Part shown: positions 35,229 through 43,451 of the stretch, piece by piece
Position numbering within the stretch: the first letter of the stretch is position 1
How the letters are laid out: every line of letters begins with the position of its first letter
Assembly (NCBI GenBank): GCA_026126105.1
Contig: JAHCJV010000028.1
Location: 1 to 61,190, forward strand
Source: Enhydrobacter sp.
GTDB taxonomy: Bacteria; Pseudomonadota; Alphaproteobacteria; Reyranellales; Reyranellaceae
DNA: 61,190 nt
Direction: 5' to 3'
The notes under the pieces: generated by a model
Database searches by the model: none
What the model was told of the DNA's origin: nothing
Seen by the model: the letters and a program-made list of their open reading frames with translations, nothing else
Position numbers and translations under genes: made by a program

Positions 35229-36521
35229 TCAGGCGGCGGCGAGCGCCTGGTCGAGGTCGGCCAGGATGTCCTCGATATGCTCGAGGCCGATCGACAGCCG
35301 GACATAGCCGGGCGTGACGCCGGTCTGGGCCTGCTCCTCCGCCGTCAGCTGCGAGTGCGTGGTCGAGGCGGGGTGGATCGCCAGGCTGCGCGCGTCGCCG
35401 ATATTGGCGACGTGGTAGAACATCTTCAGCGAGTCGATGAACTTGCGTCCGGCGTCGGCGCCGCCCTTCAGCTCGAAGCCGAGCAGCGCGCCCATGCCGC
35501 CCGACAGGTAGGTCTCGGCGCGCTTCTTGGCCTCGCCGGTCATCACCGTCGGATGGATCACCTTGGCGATCTTGGCATGCCCCGAGAGATGCTTGGCCAC
35601 CGCGTTGGCATTGGCGCAGTGCACCCGCATGCGCAGCGGCAGCGTCTCGAGCCCCTGGATGAACATGAAGGCATTGAACGGGCTCATCGGCGCGCCGACG
35701 TCGCGCAGCAGGGTCACGCGCGCCTTGATGATGTAGGCGACCGGACCCATCGGCTTGACTGCCTGCGTCCACACCGCGCCGTGATAGCTCGGGTCGGGCG
35801 TGTTCAGCATCGGGAAGCGGTCCTTGTGCTTCTCCCAGTCGAAGTTGCCGCCATCGACCAGGATGCCGCCGATCGAGGTGCCGTGGCCGCCGATATACTT
35901 GGTCGTCGAATGCATCACGATCGCCGCGCCATGGTCGAGCGGCCGGCAGATCACCGGTGCCGCCGTGTTGTCCATGATCAGCGGCACGCCGAGCTCGCGG
36001 CCGATCCGTGCCACTTCGCCGATCGGGAACACGGTGAGCTTCGGATTGGGCAACGTCTCGGCGTAGTAGCAGCGGGTCTTCGCATCGGTGGCGCGGCGGA
36101 AGTTCTCCGGATCGGCCGGATCGACGAAGCGGCACTCGATGCCCATCGACTTCATGGTGTTGGCGAACAGGTTCCAGGTCCCGCCATAGAGATCGGTCGA
36201 GGCGACGAAGTTGTCGCCGGCGTGGCAGATGTTCTGGACCGCGAACAGCGAGGCCGCCTGGCCCGAGCCCAGCGTGAGCGCCGCGACACCACCCTCGAGC
36301 GCCGCGACGCGCTGCTCCAGCACGTCGTTGGTCGGATTCATGATGCGGGTGTAGATGTTGCCCATCTCGGCCAGGCCGAACAGGTTCGCCGCGTGCTGCG
36401 TGTCGCGGAACTGGTAGCTGGTCGTCTGATAGATCGGCACGGCCACGGCGTTTGTGGTCGGATCGCTGCGATAGCCCGCGTGAAGCACGAGCGTTTCCGG
36501 ATGCTTGCTGTTGGTCGCCAT
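35229..36521 (-). CDS. metY: O-acetylhomoserine aminocarboxypropyltransferase (sulfhydrylase)
   Basis: The 430-residue enzyme is a Cys/Met metabolism PLP protein. PIYQTTSYQFRDTQHAANLF, GSGQAASLFAVQNI, and the PLP-Lys segment STTKYIGGHGTSIGGILVDGG identify it; length and the GGNFDWE insertion are those of MetY/MetZ sulfhydrylases, not cystathionine synthases. It makes homocysteine from O-acetylhomoserine and sulfide. ATG 36521 (MATNSKHPETLVLHAG) has GGGAGA upstream and is preferred over an in-frame ATG at 36596, which lies within the structured leader. Expression is probably controlled through that leader (36566-36621). Confidence 0.9.
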   Translation of the reverse strand: MATNSKHPETLVLHAGYRSDPTTNAVAVPIYQTTSYQFRDTQHAANLFGLAEMGNIYTRIMNPTNDVLEQRVAALEGGVAALTLGSGQAASLFAVQNICHAGDNFVASTDLYGGTWNLFANTMKSMGIECRFVDPADPENFRRATDAKTRCYYAETLPNPKLTVFPIGEVARIGRELGVPLIMDNTAAPVICRPLDHGAAIVMHSTTKYIGGHGTSIGGILVDGGNFDWEKHKDRFPMLNTPDPSYHGAVWTQAVKPMGPVAYIIKARVTLLRDVGAPMSPFNAFMFIQGLETLPLRMRVHCANANAVAKHLSGHAKIAKVIHPTVMTGEAKKRAETYLSGGMGALLGFELKGGADAGRKFIDSLKMFYHVANIGDARSLAIHPASTTHSQLTAEEQAQTGVTPGYVRLSIGLEHIEDILADLDQALAAA

Positions 36522-36565
36522 AGTGTCTCTCCCTGCCTTCGGCACGGAGGACGCTATCGGTCGCA

Positions 36566-36621
36566 ACCCGCGGTGACAACCACATGAAGATGTCATCGCG
36601 GGTGAGGAATCTTGGATTCCT
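36566..36621 (-). promoter_or_regulatory. Two-hairpin leader upstream of metY
   Basis: In transcript order, hairpin A is AGGAATC-CAA-GATTCCT (36621-36605, 7 bp perfect). Hairpin B follows directly: ACCCGCG and TGACA (36603-36597, 36595-36591) pair with TGTCA and CGCGGGT (36578-36574, 36572-36566), one mismatch, 12-base loop. B ends 45 bases before the metY ATG. I cannot match it to SAM-II, SAH or other known riboswitch consensus from memory; no T-run follows B. Confidence 0.5.
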
Positions 36622-36651
36622 TGCCGTAGAGAACGACGGTCGTGGAAAGTC

Positions 36652-38442
36652 TTATCCTGCCGCGCGGAGCGTCGCGGTTGCTGCTTCGTCGATCACTCCT
36701 TTGGCCGAAATCACGACCTTGTAGTCGCGTAGCGCCGTTTCGGGCGTGATAACGCCGTCGAGCACGTCGTCAGCGACCTTCTGCGGGTCGCGTTCGAGGG
36801 GGTTGCCGTAGCCGCCGCCGGCGGGGCCGTAGCAGATGAAGCGGCCGTCCCTGGCGACGTTCATGTGCGGGACCTTGGAGGGCAGGGCGCGCGAGCGGTC
36901 GCCTTCGACCAGGTCGAGCTTGGCCGGCATGCCCTCGCCGCCGCCGAGGAAGCCCCACGGGCGATAGCGATGGCCTTCACCCTCGACCGAGGCGCCGCCG
37001 TCGGAGAGGAAGGTGAACTCGCGCACCGAGCCCAGGCCGCCGCGCCACTTGCCGGCGCCCGCCACGTCCTCGCGCAGCTCGTAGCGCAGCACGCGCAGCG
37101 GCAGGTGGGTCTCGATGTCCTCGATCGGATTATTGCGCGTGTTGGCATAGAGCGTGTCGACGGCGTCCATGCCGTCCTTGCCCAGCCGCCCGCCGTAGGA
37201 GCCCTCGAAGATCTCCATGTGGACCCAGTGGGTCTCGTCCTTCAGGCCCGAGAAGGCGATGACCTTGAGGTTGCCGATGCCGGCCGAGACGTTGCCCGGC
37301 ATGGCGCCCGACAGCGCCTTCATCACCGTGTCGGCGAGCTGGTTGCCCGGGCAGAAGCGGGCGATGGTCGGCGCGGGGAAAGTCGGGTTCGCGAGGCACC
37401 CCTTGGGGGCGATGATGGTGATCGGGCGAATCAGCCCGGCATTCACCGGGATATGGCCATGGACGGCGGTGTCGAGCAGGACCGACCGGATGGTGAGCCA
37501 GATCGCGATGTCGGCAGTGCCTTCGAGCGGCATGTTGATCGGCCGGTCGGGGACCTGCGGCGCGGTGCCGGTCAGGTCGACGATCAGGCTGTCGTCCTTC
37601 TTGGTGATGGTGACGACGATCGGCAGCTCCTTCTTGCCGGGATCGTCGGAATCGAGATAGCCGTCGATCGCGGTTTCGGCGCGATAGACGCCATCGGGAA
37701 GCCTGGCGATCGCCTGCCGCATCAGCCGCTCGGCGTGATCCATCAGCGCCGCGCAAGCGAGGTCGAAAGTCTCGATGCCATAGCGCTCGACCAGCTCGAC
37801 CATGCGCTCGGCGCCGATCCGGGCGGCGGCGACCTGGGCGTCCATGTCGCCGACAACGAGATCGGACGCCCGGATGTTGTCGCGTACGATCTGCCACACC
37901 GCATCGTTGCGGACACCGCGGTCGTAGACCTTGATCGCCTTGAACTGCAGCCCCTCGGCATAGGCGTCGATCGCTTCGACGATGCCGCACGAGCCGGGCG
38001 ACAGCGCGCCGATGTCGAGATGGTGCGCCGTCGTCGCGGCGAAGGCGATCAGCCGTCCGCCGACGAACACCGGCACCACGAAGGCGACGTCCGGGCCGTG
38101 GCTCGCACCGGAATAGGCGTCGTTGTGCATGATGACGTCGCCAGGGCGTATCACGTCGCCACGTTCCTTCAGCGTCTTCAGGATGCCGCGGATGTAGCCG
38201 GGGATGGGGCCGGACTGCAGCGGTGTCGATTGTGCCGATTCGGCGAGGCCGCGGCCTTCGGCATCGACCAGAGCCGCGCCGAAATCCTCCGATTCGCGGA
38301 TGATCGACGAGTAGCTCATGCGCATCAGCTTGTAGCCCATCTCGATCGCGATGTTCTCGAGCGCGCCCTGGATCACCGACGTGGTGATCGGGTCGATCCG
38401 GTCGGGCTTCGGGGCTGGTTGGCGACGCGGTGCGGTGCTCAT
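36652..38442 (-). CDS. Hydantoinase B/oxoprolinase family protein
   Basis: The 596-residue protein matches HyuB: DPITTSVIQGALENIAIEMGYKLMRMSYSSIIRESEDFGAALVDAEG at the N-terminus, PGDVIMHNDAYSGASHGPDVAFVVPVF, and FICYGPAGGGYGNPLERDP near the C-terminus. With HyuA it forms an ATP-dependent amidohydrolase acting on N-methylhydantoin, 5-oxoproline or related cyclic amides (acetone carboxylase subunits are relatives). AAGGAG lies 8 bases before ATG 38442. It follows hyuA by 98 bases, a gap almost filled by a large palindrome that could change the HyuA:HyuB ratio. Substrate not determinable. Confidence 0.9.
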   Translation of the reverse strand: MSTAPRRQPAPKPDRIDPITTSVIQGALENIAIEMGYKLMRMSYSSIIRESEDFGAALVDAEGRGLAESAQSTPLQSGPIPGYIRGILKTLKERGDVIRPGDVIMHNDAYSGASHGPDVAFVVPVFVGGRLIAFAATTAHHLDIGALSPGSCGIVEAIDAYAEGLQFKAIKVYDRGVRNDAVWQIVRDNIRASDLVVGDMDAQVAAARIGAERMVELVERYGIETFDLACAALMDHAERLMRQAIARLPDGVYRAETAIDGYLDSDDPGKKELPIVVTITKKDDSLIVDLTGTAPQVPDRPINMPLEGTADIAIWLTIRSVLLDTAVHGHIPVNAGLIRPITIIAPKGCLANPTFPAPTIARFCPGNQLADTVMKALSGAMPGNVSAGIGNLKVIAFSGLKDETHWVHMEIFEGSYGGRLGKDGMDAVDTLYANTRNNPIEDIETHLPLRVLRYELREDVAGAGKWRGGLGSVREFTFLSDGGASVEGEGHRYRPWGFLGGGEGMPAKLDLVEGDRSRALPSKVPHMNVARDGRFICYGPAGGGYGNPLERDPQKVADDVLDGVITPETALRDYKVVISAKGVIDEAATATLRAAG

Positions 38443-38456
38443 TCTCGTTTCTCCTT

Positions 38457-38538
38457 GCTGGGAGCGCGGCTCTCCAGAGCCGCTCATGAGATGTTGAAAC
38501 GTGATGGAAGAGCGGCTCTGGGGAGCCGCGCTCCCAGC
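38457..38538. repeat. Large palindromic repeat (REP-like), 29-nt arms, between hyuA and hyuB
   Basis: Arms 38457-38485 and 38510-38538 are inverted copies differing at one base that still allows a G-U pair, over a 24-base loop. Each arm also folds alone: GCGGCTCTCCAGAGCCGC is a perfect 8-bp hairpin. A copy of the same design is at 60132-60200 with different but still complementary stem bases. It takes up nearly the whole intergenic gap. Confidence 0.85.
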
Positions 38539-38540
38539 GA

Positions 38541-40616
38541 TCAGGCCTCCGTCTTCCGAATGATCAGGTTGCCGGCTGAATCGGCTTCGAAGGTGTGCTG
38601 CGGGGGGATGACGGTCGTGGTGTCCATTTGTAGCACGATGGCGGGGCCGGCGATCTTCTCGCCGACCGGCAGCAGGTCGCGGCGGTAGAAGTCGGTCGGA
38701 TAGTCGCCGAGCTGGCCGTCGACGCGGAAGGTGCAGGAGCCGCTGCGTACGCGGGCTTCGGTGACCGACTTGCCGCCCGAGGTCGAAGGCTTGGCGATCT
38801 TGGCGGCGCTGGCTGCGCCGACCAGGCGCAAGTTCACGATCTCGATGGCGGACTCGGCGAAGTGATGGCCGTATTCGCGGCGATGGATCTCGTGGAAGGC
38901 CTCGAACGCCTTGGCCAGGGCGGCCTCGTCGATCGTACCGTCGGGGAAGGGGACGCGCAGCTCATAGCCTTGGCCGACGTATCGGAGATCGCCGCGACGC
39001 TCGAACGTCACCTTGGCGAGGTCGATGCCGTCGGCGGTGAAGCGGTCGGCCAGCTCCTTCGCCATCGCCGCAAAGTCAGAATTGATGCGCGCGATGTCCG
39101 CCGCCCCCGAGACCTGGAAGGAGGTCCGGATGGCGTCGTAGCGCAGGTCGCTGATCAGCAGGCCGACCGCCGAGGTGATGCCGGGATGCGGCGGCACGAT
39201 CACCTCCGGCACGCCCAGCATGTCGGCGACCTCCGCGCCGTGCAACGGTCCGGCACCGCCGAAGGCGACCAGCGCGTAGTCGCGCGGATCGATGCCCTTC
39301 TGGACGGTGCGCGAGCGGATGGCGTTAGCCATGTTCGCGTTGATCACCGTGACCACGCCCTCTGCCGCCTCGCGATCGGACATGCCGAGCTCGCGGGCCA
39401 GTTCGCCGATCACGCGGCGGGCGGCGACCTCGTCGAGGGACATGCCGCCGCCCAGGAAGTTCTTGCTGTCGAGGCGGCCCAGCACGACGTTGGCGTCCGT
39501 CACGGTCGGGCGATTGCCGCCGCGGCCGTAGGCGGCAGGCCCCGGCATGGCGCCGGCCGAGCGCGGACCGACCTTGAAGGCTCCGGCCTGGTCGACGAAG
39601 GCGATCGAGCCGCCGCCCGCGCCGATCGTGTGCACGTCGATCATCGGCACCAGCACGGGAAAGCCTGCGATCCAGGTGTCGCGCGCCGTCGCCTCGCCGA
39701 AGCCGCCCTCGGTCACGATGCCGATATCGGCCGAGGTGCCGCCGACATCGAAGGTGATCAGGTTGCGCTTGCCGGACAGGCCGCCCGCCCAGTCGCCGCC
39801 GATCACGCCCGCGGCGGGCCCGGAGAGCAGGGTTAGCACCGGCCGTTCGGCGACCATCGCCGGCGTCGCCACGCCGCCGTTGGATGCCATGATGCGCAGG
39901 TCGGCCCGGAAGCCGCTCTGCTCGATGTCGTTCTCGAGCTTGGTCACGTAGTTGCGCACCTTGGGTCCGACGAAGGCGTTCATCGCCGTCGTCGTGAAGC
40001 GCTCGAACTCGCGGAACTGCGGCGACACCGACGAGGAGGTGGTGGCGAAGCACTCGGGATATTCCTCGCGCACGATCTCCATCGCGCGCGCCTCGTGCGC
40101 CGGATCGAGATAGGAGAACAGGAAGCAAATCGCGATCGCCTGGACTCCGGCTTCCTTCAGCTCGCGCACTGCCTCTCTGACGCCCTGCTCGTCGAGCGGC
40201 TCGAGCTCCTCGCCGCGCGGCGGCACCAGCCGCTCCCTGACCGTCTTGCGATGGCGGCGCTTGACCAGCGGCCGGTCCTGCCACGGGATGTCCTGCATGA
40301 TCGAGTAGTGCTGCGGCCGCTGGTGGCGGCCGATATGCAGGATGTCGCGATAGCCGCCGGTGGTGATCATGCCGGTAACCGCGCCGTCGTGCTCGAGGAT
40401 GGCGTTGGTCGCGATGGTCGTGCCGTGGAACACCGTGTCGATCGTATCGCGCGGGATGTCGTACTTGTCGCAAAGGGCGGTGAGGCCTGCGACGACGCCG
40501 CGGGACGGGTCGTCCGGCGTTGTGGATATCTTGTGGACACCCGTCTGACCGGCCTCGGTGTCGGCATAGACCAGGTCCGTGAAAGTCCCGCCAACATCCA
40601 CGCCAATCAAACGCAT
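38541..40616 (-). CDS. Hydantoinase A/oxoprolinase family protein
   Basis: The 691-residue protein starts MRLIGVDVGGTFTDLVYADTEAG, the ASKHA phosphate motif of HyuA, continues with FHGTTIATNAILEHDGAVTGMITTGGYRDILHIGRHQRP, GGTSADIGIVTEGGF, and MANAIRSRTVQKGIDPRDYALVAFGGAGPLHG. These are typical of the ATP-binding subunit of N-methylhydantoinase/5-oxoprolinase. The pair hyuA-hyuB is on the minus strand, divergent from the small membrane protein and PotABC-type transporter, and a ring-opening amidohydrolase is 4.5 kb away, so a shared cyclic-amide pathway is possible. ATG 40616 is chosen over 40667 because the first strand begins there. Confidence 0.9.
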   Translation of the reverse strand: MRLIGVDVGGTFTDLVYADTEAGQTGVHKISTTPDDPSRGVVAGLTALCDKYDIPRDTIDTVFHGTTIATNAILEHDGAVTGMITTGGYRDILHIGRHQRPQHYSIMQDIPWQDRPLVKRRHRKTVRERLVPPRGEELEPLDEQGVREAVRELKEAGVQAIAICFLFSYLDPAHEARAMEIVREEYPECFATTSSSVSPQFREFERFTTTAMNAFVGPKVRNYVTKLENDIEQSGFRADLRIMASNGGVATPAMVAERPVLTLLSGPAAGVIGGDWAGGLSGKRNLITFDVGGTSADIGIVTEGGFGEATARDTWIAGFPVLVPMIDVHTIGAGGGSIAFVDQAGAFKVGPRSAGAMPGPAAYGRGGNRPTVTDANVVLGRLDSKNFLGGGMSLDEVAARRVIGELARELGMSDREAAEGVVTVINANMANAIRSRTVQKGIDPRDYALVAFGGAGPLHGAEVADMLGVPEVIVPPHPGITSAVGLLISDLRYDAIRTSFQVSGAADIARINSDFAAMAKELADRFTADGIDLAKVTFERRGDLRYVGQGYELRVPFPDGTIDEAALAKAFEAFHEIHRREYGHHFAESAIEIVNLRLVGAASAAKIAKPSTSGGKSVTEARVRSGSCTFRVDGQLGDYPTDFYRRDLLPVGEKIAGPAIVLQMDTTTVIPPQHTFEADSAGNLIIRKTEA

Positions 40617-40702
40617 CGCCTGTCTCCCAGCCTCGATCGTGAGAGAGAATAGCAAGACACAAGCCAAGGCCAGCGTCTATATGGGAGCTGGGGCAGGCAG
40701 AG

Positions 40703-40894
40703 ATGACGCGGGACCCGACTCGATACTGGTGGGTGAAACTGGTGCTCGTCGCCCTCTGCATGGCCGGCGTGTGGTCGTTCGAGTATGTGCTCTTCCCGCT
40801 CAACAGCGGTCTGATCGGCGCGACCGTGGGCCTGGTGGTCGGCGCATTCGTGGCCACGGTGTTCGAAGATTATATGGACCAGAATTCTGACTGA
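40703..40894 (+). CDS. Small two-helix membrane protein, unknown function
   Basis: This 63-residue frame has two hydrophobic segments, WVKLVLVALCMAGVWSFEYVLF and GLIGATVGLVVGAFVATVFEDY, and charged ends. It reads away from hyuA across an 86-base gap and ends 33 bases before the ABC ATP-binding gene. No family was recognised. Its codon use and amino-acid pattern fit a real membrane protein, but its small size leaves doubt. Confidence 0.6.
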   Translation: MTRDPTRYWWVKLVLVALCMAGVWSFEYVLFPLNSGLIGATVGLVVGAFVATVFEDYMDQNSD

Positions 40895-40927
40895 CGAAGC
40901 CTCCCGTTTCTATTTTACAGTAATGGC

Positions 40928-41968
40928 ATGGCACTTGCTTTCCGGGACCCCATGGCGACAAAGCCCGACATCGAACTGATCCACCTCACGAAGCGCTACG
41001 GCAGCGCTGTGGCGGTCGATGCCATCCATTTGAAGATTCCCGCCGGTTCCTATTGCTGCCTGCTCGGTCCCAGCGGCTGCGGCAAGACCACGACCTTGCG
41101 CATGATCGCCGGCCACGAAGAGGTGACGGAAGGCGACGTCATTCTGGGCTCCGAGAACATCACCCAGCTCCAGCCCGCGGCGCGCGGCACGGCGATGATG
41201 TTCCAGAGCTACGCGCTCTTTCCCCATCTCGATTGCACGGACAATGTCGCCTTCAGCCTGAAGATGCGCGGCGTCGACAGGGAAACGCGGCGCGCGCGCG
41301 CGCTCGAGCTGCTGAAGCGTGTGCAGATGGAACCCTATGCCGGTCGGCTGCCGGCGCAGCTGTCCGGCGGCCAGCAGCAACGTGTGGCGCTGGCACGCGC
41401 GCTCATCACCGATCCGCAGGTTCTCCTGCTCGACGAGCCGCTGTCGGCGCTCGATCCGTTTCTGCGCATCAGGATGCGCGAGGAGCTGAAGGCGCTGCAG
41501 ACACGGCTCGGCATCAGCTTCATCCACGTCACGCATAGCCAGGACGAGGCGATGGCGCTGGCCGATCTCGTCGTCGTGATGAACCAGGGCAAGATCGAGC
41601 AGGCAGGCACGGCACGCGAAGTGTTCAACAAGCCGGCGTCGGCCTTCGTCGCCAAATTCATCGGCGGGCACAATGTCATTCCGGCTGCGGTCGCTCGCAC
41701 AAAAGGCGATGGCAAGTTCGTCGCCATACGCGCCGATCGCATCATCTTGCAGTCCGGCGCTGCGCCACTCGACGCCACCTCGCTTTCGGGCATCACGCGG
41801 TCGGTCGAGTATCTCGGCTCCACGGTCCAGGTCGGCATCGACGTCGCCGGCCTCGATCCTCTTTCGGCCGTCGTGCCGGAGGCACGGTTCGACGCCAACC
41901 CGGTCGCGCCGGGTCAGCCGGTGGTCCTCTCGTGGACGCCCAAGGACGTGCACGTCCTCGGGCGATGA
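40928..41968 (+). CDS. ABC transporter ATP-binding protein, PotA/spermidine-type
   Basis: The 346-residue ATPase has Walker [20 protein letters not shown]-loop MMFQSYALFPHL, signature LSGGQQQRVALARAL, Walker [13 protein letters not shown] and switch HVTHSQDEAM, then a C-terminal TOBE-like regulatory domain (about 240-346). It powers the permease pair at 43452-45150 with the Tat-type binding protein between. No good ribosome binding site precedes ATG 40928; ATG 40952 (MATKPDIELIHL) is an alternative that matches family N-termini. The ring-opening amidohydrolase ends the cluster, suggesting import of its substrate. Confidence 0.9.
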   Translation: MALAFRDPMATKPDIELIHLTKRYGSAVAVDAIHLKIPAGSYCCLLGPSGCGKTTTLRMIAGHEEVTEGDVILGSENITQLQPAARGTAMMFQSYALFPHLDCTDNVAFSLKMRGVDRETRRARALELLKRVQMEPYAGRLPAQLSGGQQQRVALARALITDPQVLLLDEPLSALDPFLRIRMREELKALQTRLGISFIHVTHSQDEAMALADLVVVMNQGKIEQAGTAREVFNKPASAFVAKFIGGHNVIPAAVARTKGDGKFVAIRADRIILQSGAAPLDATSLSGITRSVEYLGSTVQVGIDVAGLDPLSAVVPEARFDANPVAPGQPVVLSWTPKDVHVLGR

Positions 41969-42005
41969 GTTCAAGCGTAAATTCTGAAACAAAGGAGACG
42001 TGAAG

Positions 42006-43301
42006 ATGGCTCGCAAGACGAACGGCCAGGGACGTGAATGGGGACGCCGCAGGATACTGAAGGGTGCAGGCGCGCTCGCCGGCGCGGCCGTCGGCAGCGG
42101 CGTGATCGGCGCGCCGATGATCTGGGCGCAGAACAACAAGAACATCGTGCTGCGCCAGTGCGGCACCGGCGTGTCGGCCTTCAACGAGATCGCCGAGAAG
42201 GCCAAGGCCGACCTCGGATTCACCCTGCAGATGACGGCGCTCGACTCGGACGCGGTCGTTCAGCGCGTGGTGACGCAGCCGAACTCGTTCGACATCGGCG
42301 ACATCGAATACTGGATGGTCAAGAAGGTCTTTCCGGCCAAGACCCTCCAGGCGATGGACACGAACAAGATCAAGTACTTCGACAAGATCGTGCCGATCTT
42401 CACCACCGGCAAGCTGAAGCCGGATTCGACGATCGCTCAGGGCACGGCGCCGTCGACCGTCGGCTTCGTCGACGGCAAGGACTCGACGACCTTCGCCAAG
42501 GCGCCGACCCAGTGGTTCACCATGATCCCGACGATCTACAACGCCGACACGCTGGGCATCCGCCCCGACCTGGTCGGCCGTCCGATCACCCAGTGGAAGG
42601 ACATCCTCGACCCGAAGTTCAAGGGCAAGACCTCGATCCTGAACATCCCCTCGATCGGCATCATGGACGCCGCGATGATCTGCGAATCGGCCGGCATTGC
42701 GAAGTATGTCGACAAGGGCAACATGACCAGGGCGGAGATCGACAAGACGATCGACTTCCTGATCAAGACCAAGAAGGACGGCCAGTTCCGCGCCTTCTGG
42801 AAGACCTTCGACGAGTCGGTCAACCTGATGGCCTCGGGCGAGGTGGTGATCCAGTCGATGTGGTCGCCGGCGGTTGCGGCGGTGCGCGCCAAGGGCGTGC
42901 CCTGCGTCTACCAGCCACTCAAGGAAGGCTATCGCGCCTGGGGCGGCGGTCTCGCGCTCGCCAAGCACCTCACCGGCTCGCAGCTCGACGCGGCCTACGA
43001 CTACATCAACTGGTACATGTCGGGCTGGGTCGGCGCGTTCCTCAACCGCCAAGGCTATTACTCGGCCGTGCTCGAGACGGCCAAGGCGAACATGACGGCC
43101 GACGAGTGGGGCTTCTGGATGGAAGGCAAGCCTGCGCAGAACGACATCATGAGCCCGCAGGGCAAGGTGATGGAGAAGGCCGGCACCGTGCGCGACGGCG
43201 GCTCGTTCTACGACCGCATGGGCGCCGTCTCGTGCTGGAACGCCGTGATGGATGAGGACCGCTACATGGTCCAGAAGTGGAATCAGTTCATCGCCGCGTA
43301 A
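42006..43301 (+). CDS. ABC transporter extracellular solute-binding protein (PotD-like, Tat signal)
   Basis: The 431-residue protein begins MARKTNGQGREWGRRRILKG, with twin Arg before a hydrophobic core (AGALAGAAVGSGVIGAPMIWAQ), so a Tat export signal is likely. The mature part resembles spermidine/putrescine-type binding proteins: WFTMIPTIYNADTLGIRPDL, WKDILDPKFKGKTSILN, LMASGEVVIQSMWSPAVAAV and YINWYMSGWVGAFLNRQGYYSAV. The ligand is unknown; a cyclic amide fits the linked hydrolase better than polyamine, but this is inference. AAGGAG lies 8 bases before ATG 42006; GTG 42000 is a weaker alternative. Confidence 0.88.
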   Translation: MARKTNGQGREWGRRRILKGAGALAGAAVGSGVIGAPMIWAQNNKNIVLRQCGTGVSAFNEIAEKAKADLGFTLQMTALDSDAVVQRVVTQPNSFDIGDIEYWMVKKVFPAKTLQAMDTNKIKYFDKIVPIFTTGKLKPDSTIAQGTAPSTVGFVDGKDSTTFAKAPTQWFTMIPTIYNADTLGIRPDLVGRPITQWKDILDPKFKGKTSILNIPSIGIMDAAMICESAGIAKYVDKGNMTRAEIDKTIDFLIKTKKDGQFRAFWKTFDESVNLMASGEVVIQSMWSPAVAAVRAKGVPCVYQPLKEGYRAWGGGLALAKHLTGSQLDAAYDYINWYMSGWVGAFLNRQGYYSAVLETAKANMTADEWGFWMEGKPAQNDIMSPQGKVMEKAGTVRDGGSFYDRMGAVSCWNAVMDEDRYMVQKWNQFIAA

Positions 43302-43344
43302 GGGCAGTTTGTCGTCGCACAAGTAAGTAGCGCTCCTTCTCATC

Positions 43345-43440
43345 TTCCTCTCCCCCGCTCGGGGGAGAGGCTAGGAGAGGGGGCTGCAGGCGGTGTGCGT
43401 AACCCCCTCTCCTAGCCTCTCCCCGAGCGGGGGAGAGGAA
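43345..43440. repeat. Large palindromic repeat with 38/39-nt arms between binding-protein and permease genes
   Basis: Arms 43345-43383 and 43403-43440 are inverted copies differing by a single-base indel, around a 19-base loop. Each arm contains CCTCTCCCCCGCTCGGGGGA-type palindromes, so it can fold alone as well. It occupies most of the 150-base gap after the binding protein gene and stops 11 bases before the permease ATG, the place where REP elements protect the upstream message in E. coli maltose genes. Confidence 0.88.
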
Positions 43441-43451
43441 CATGAAGCGAG

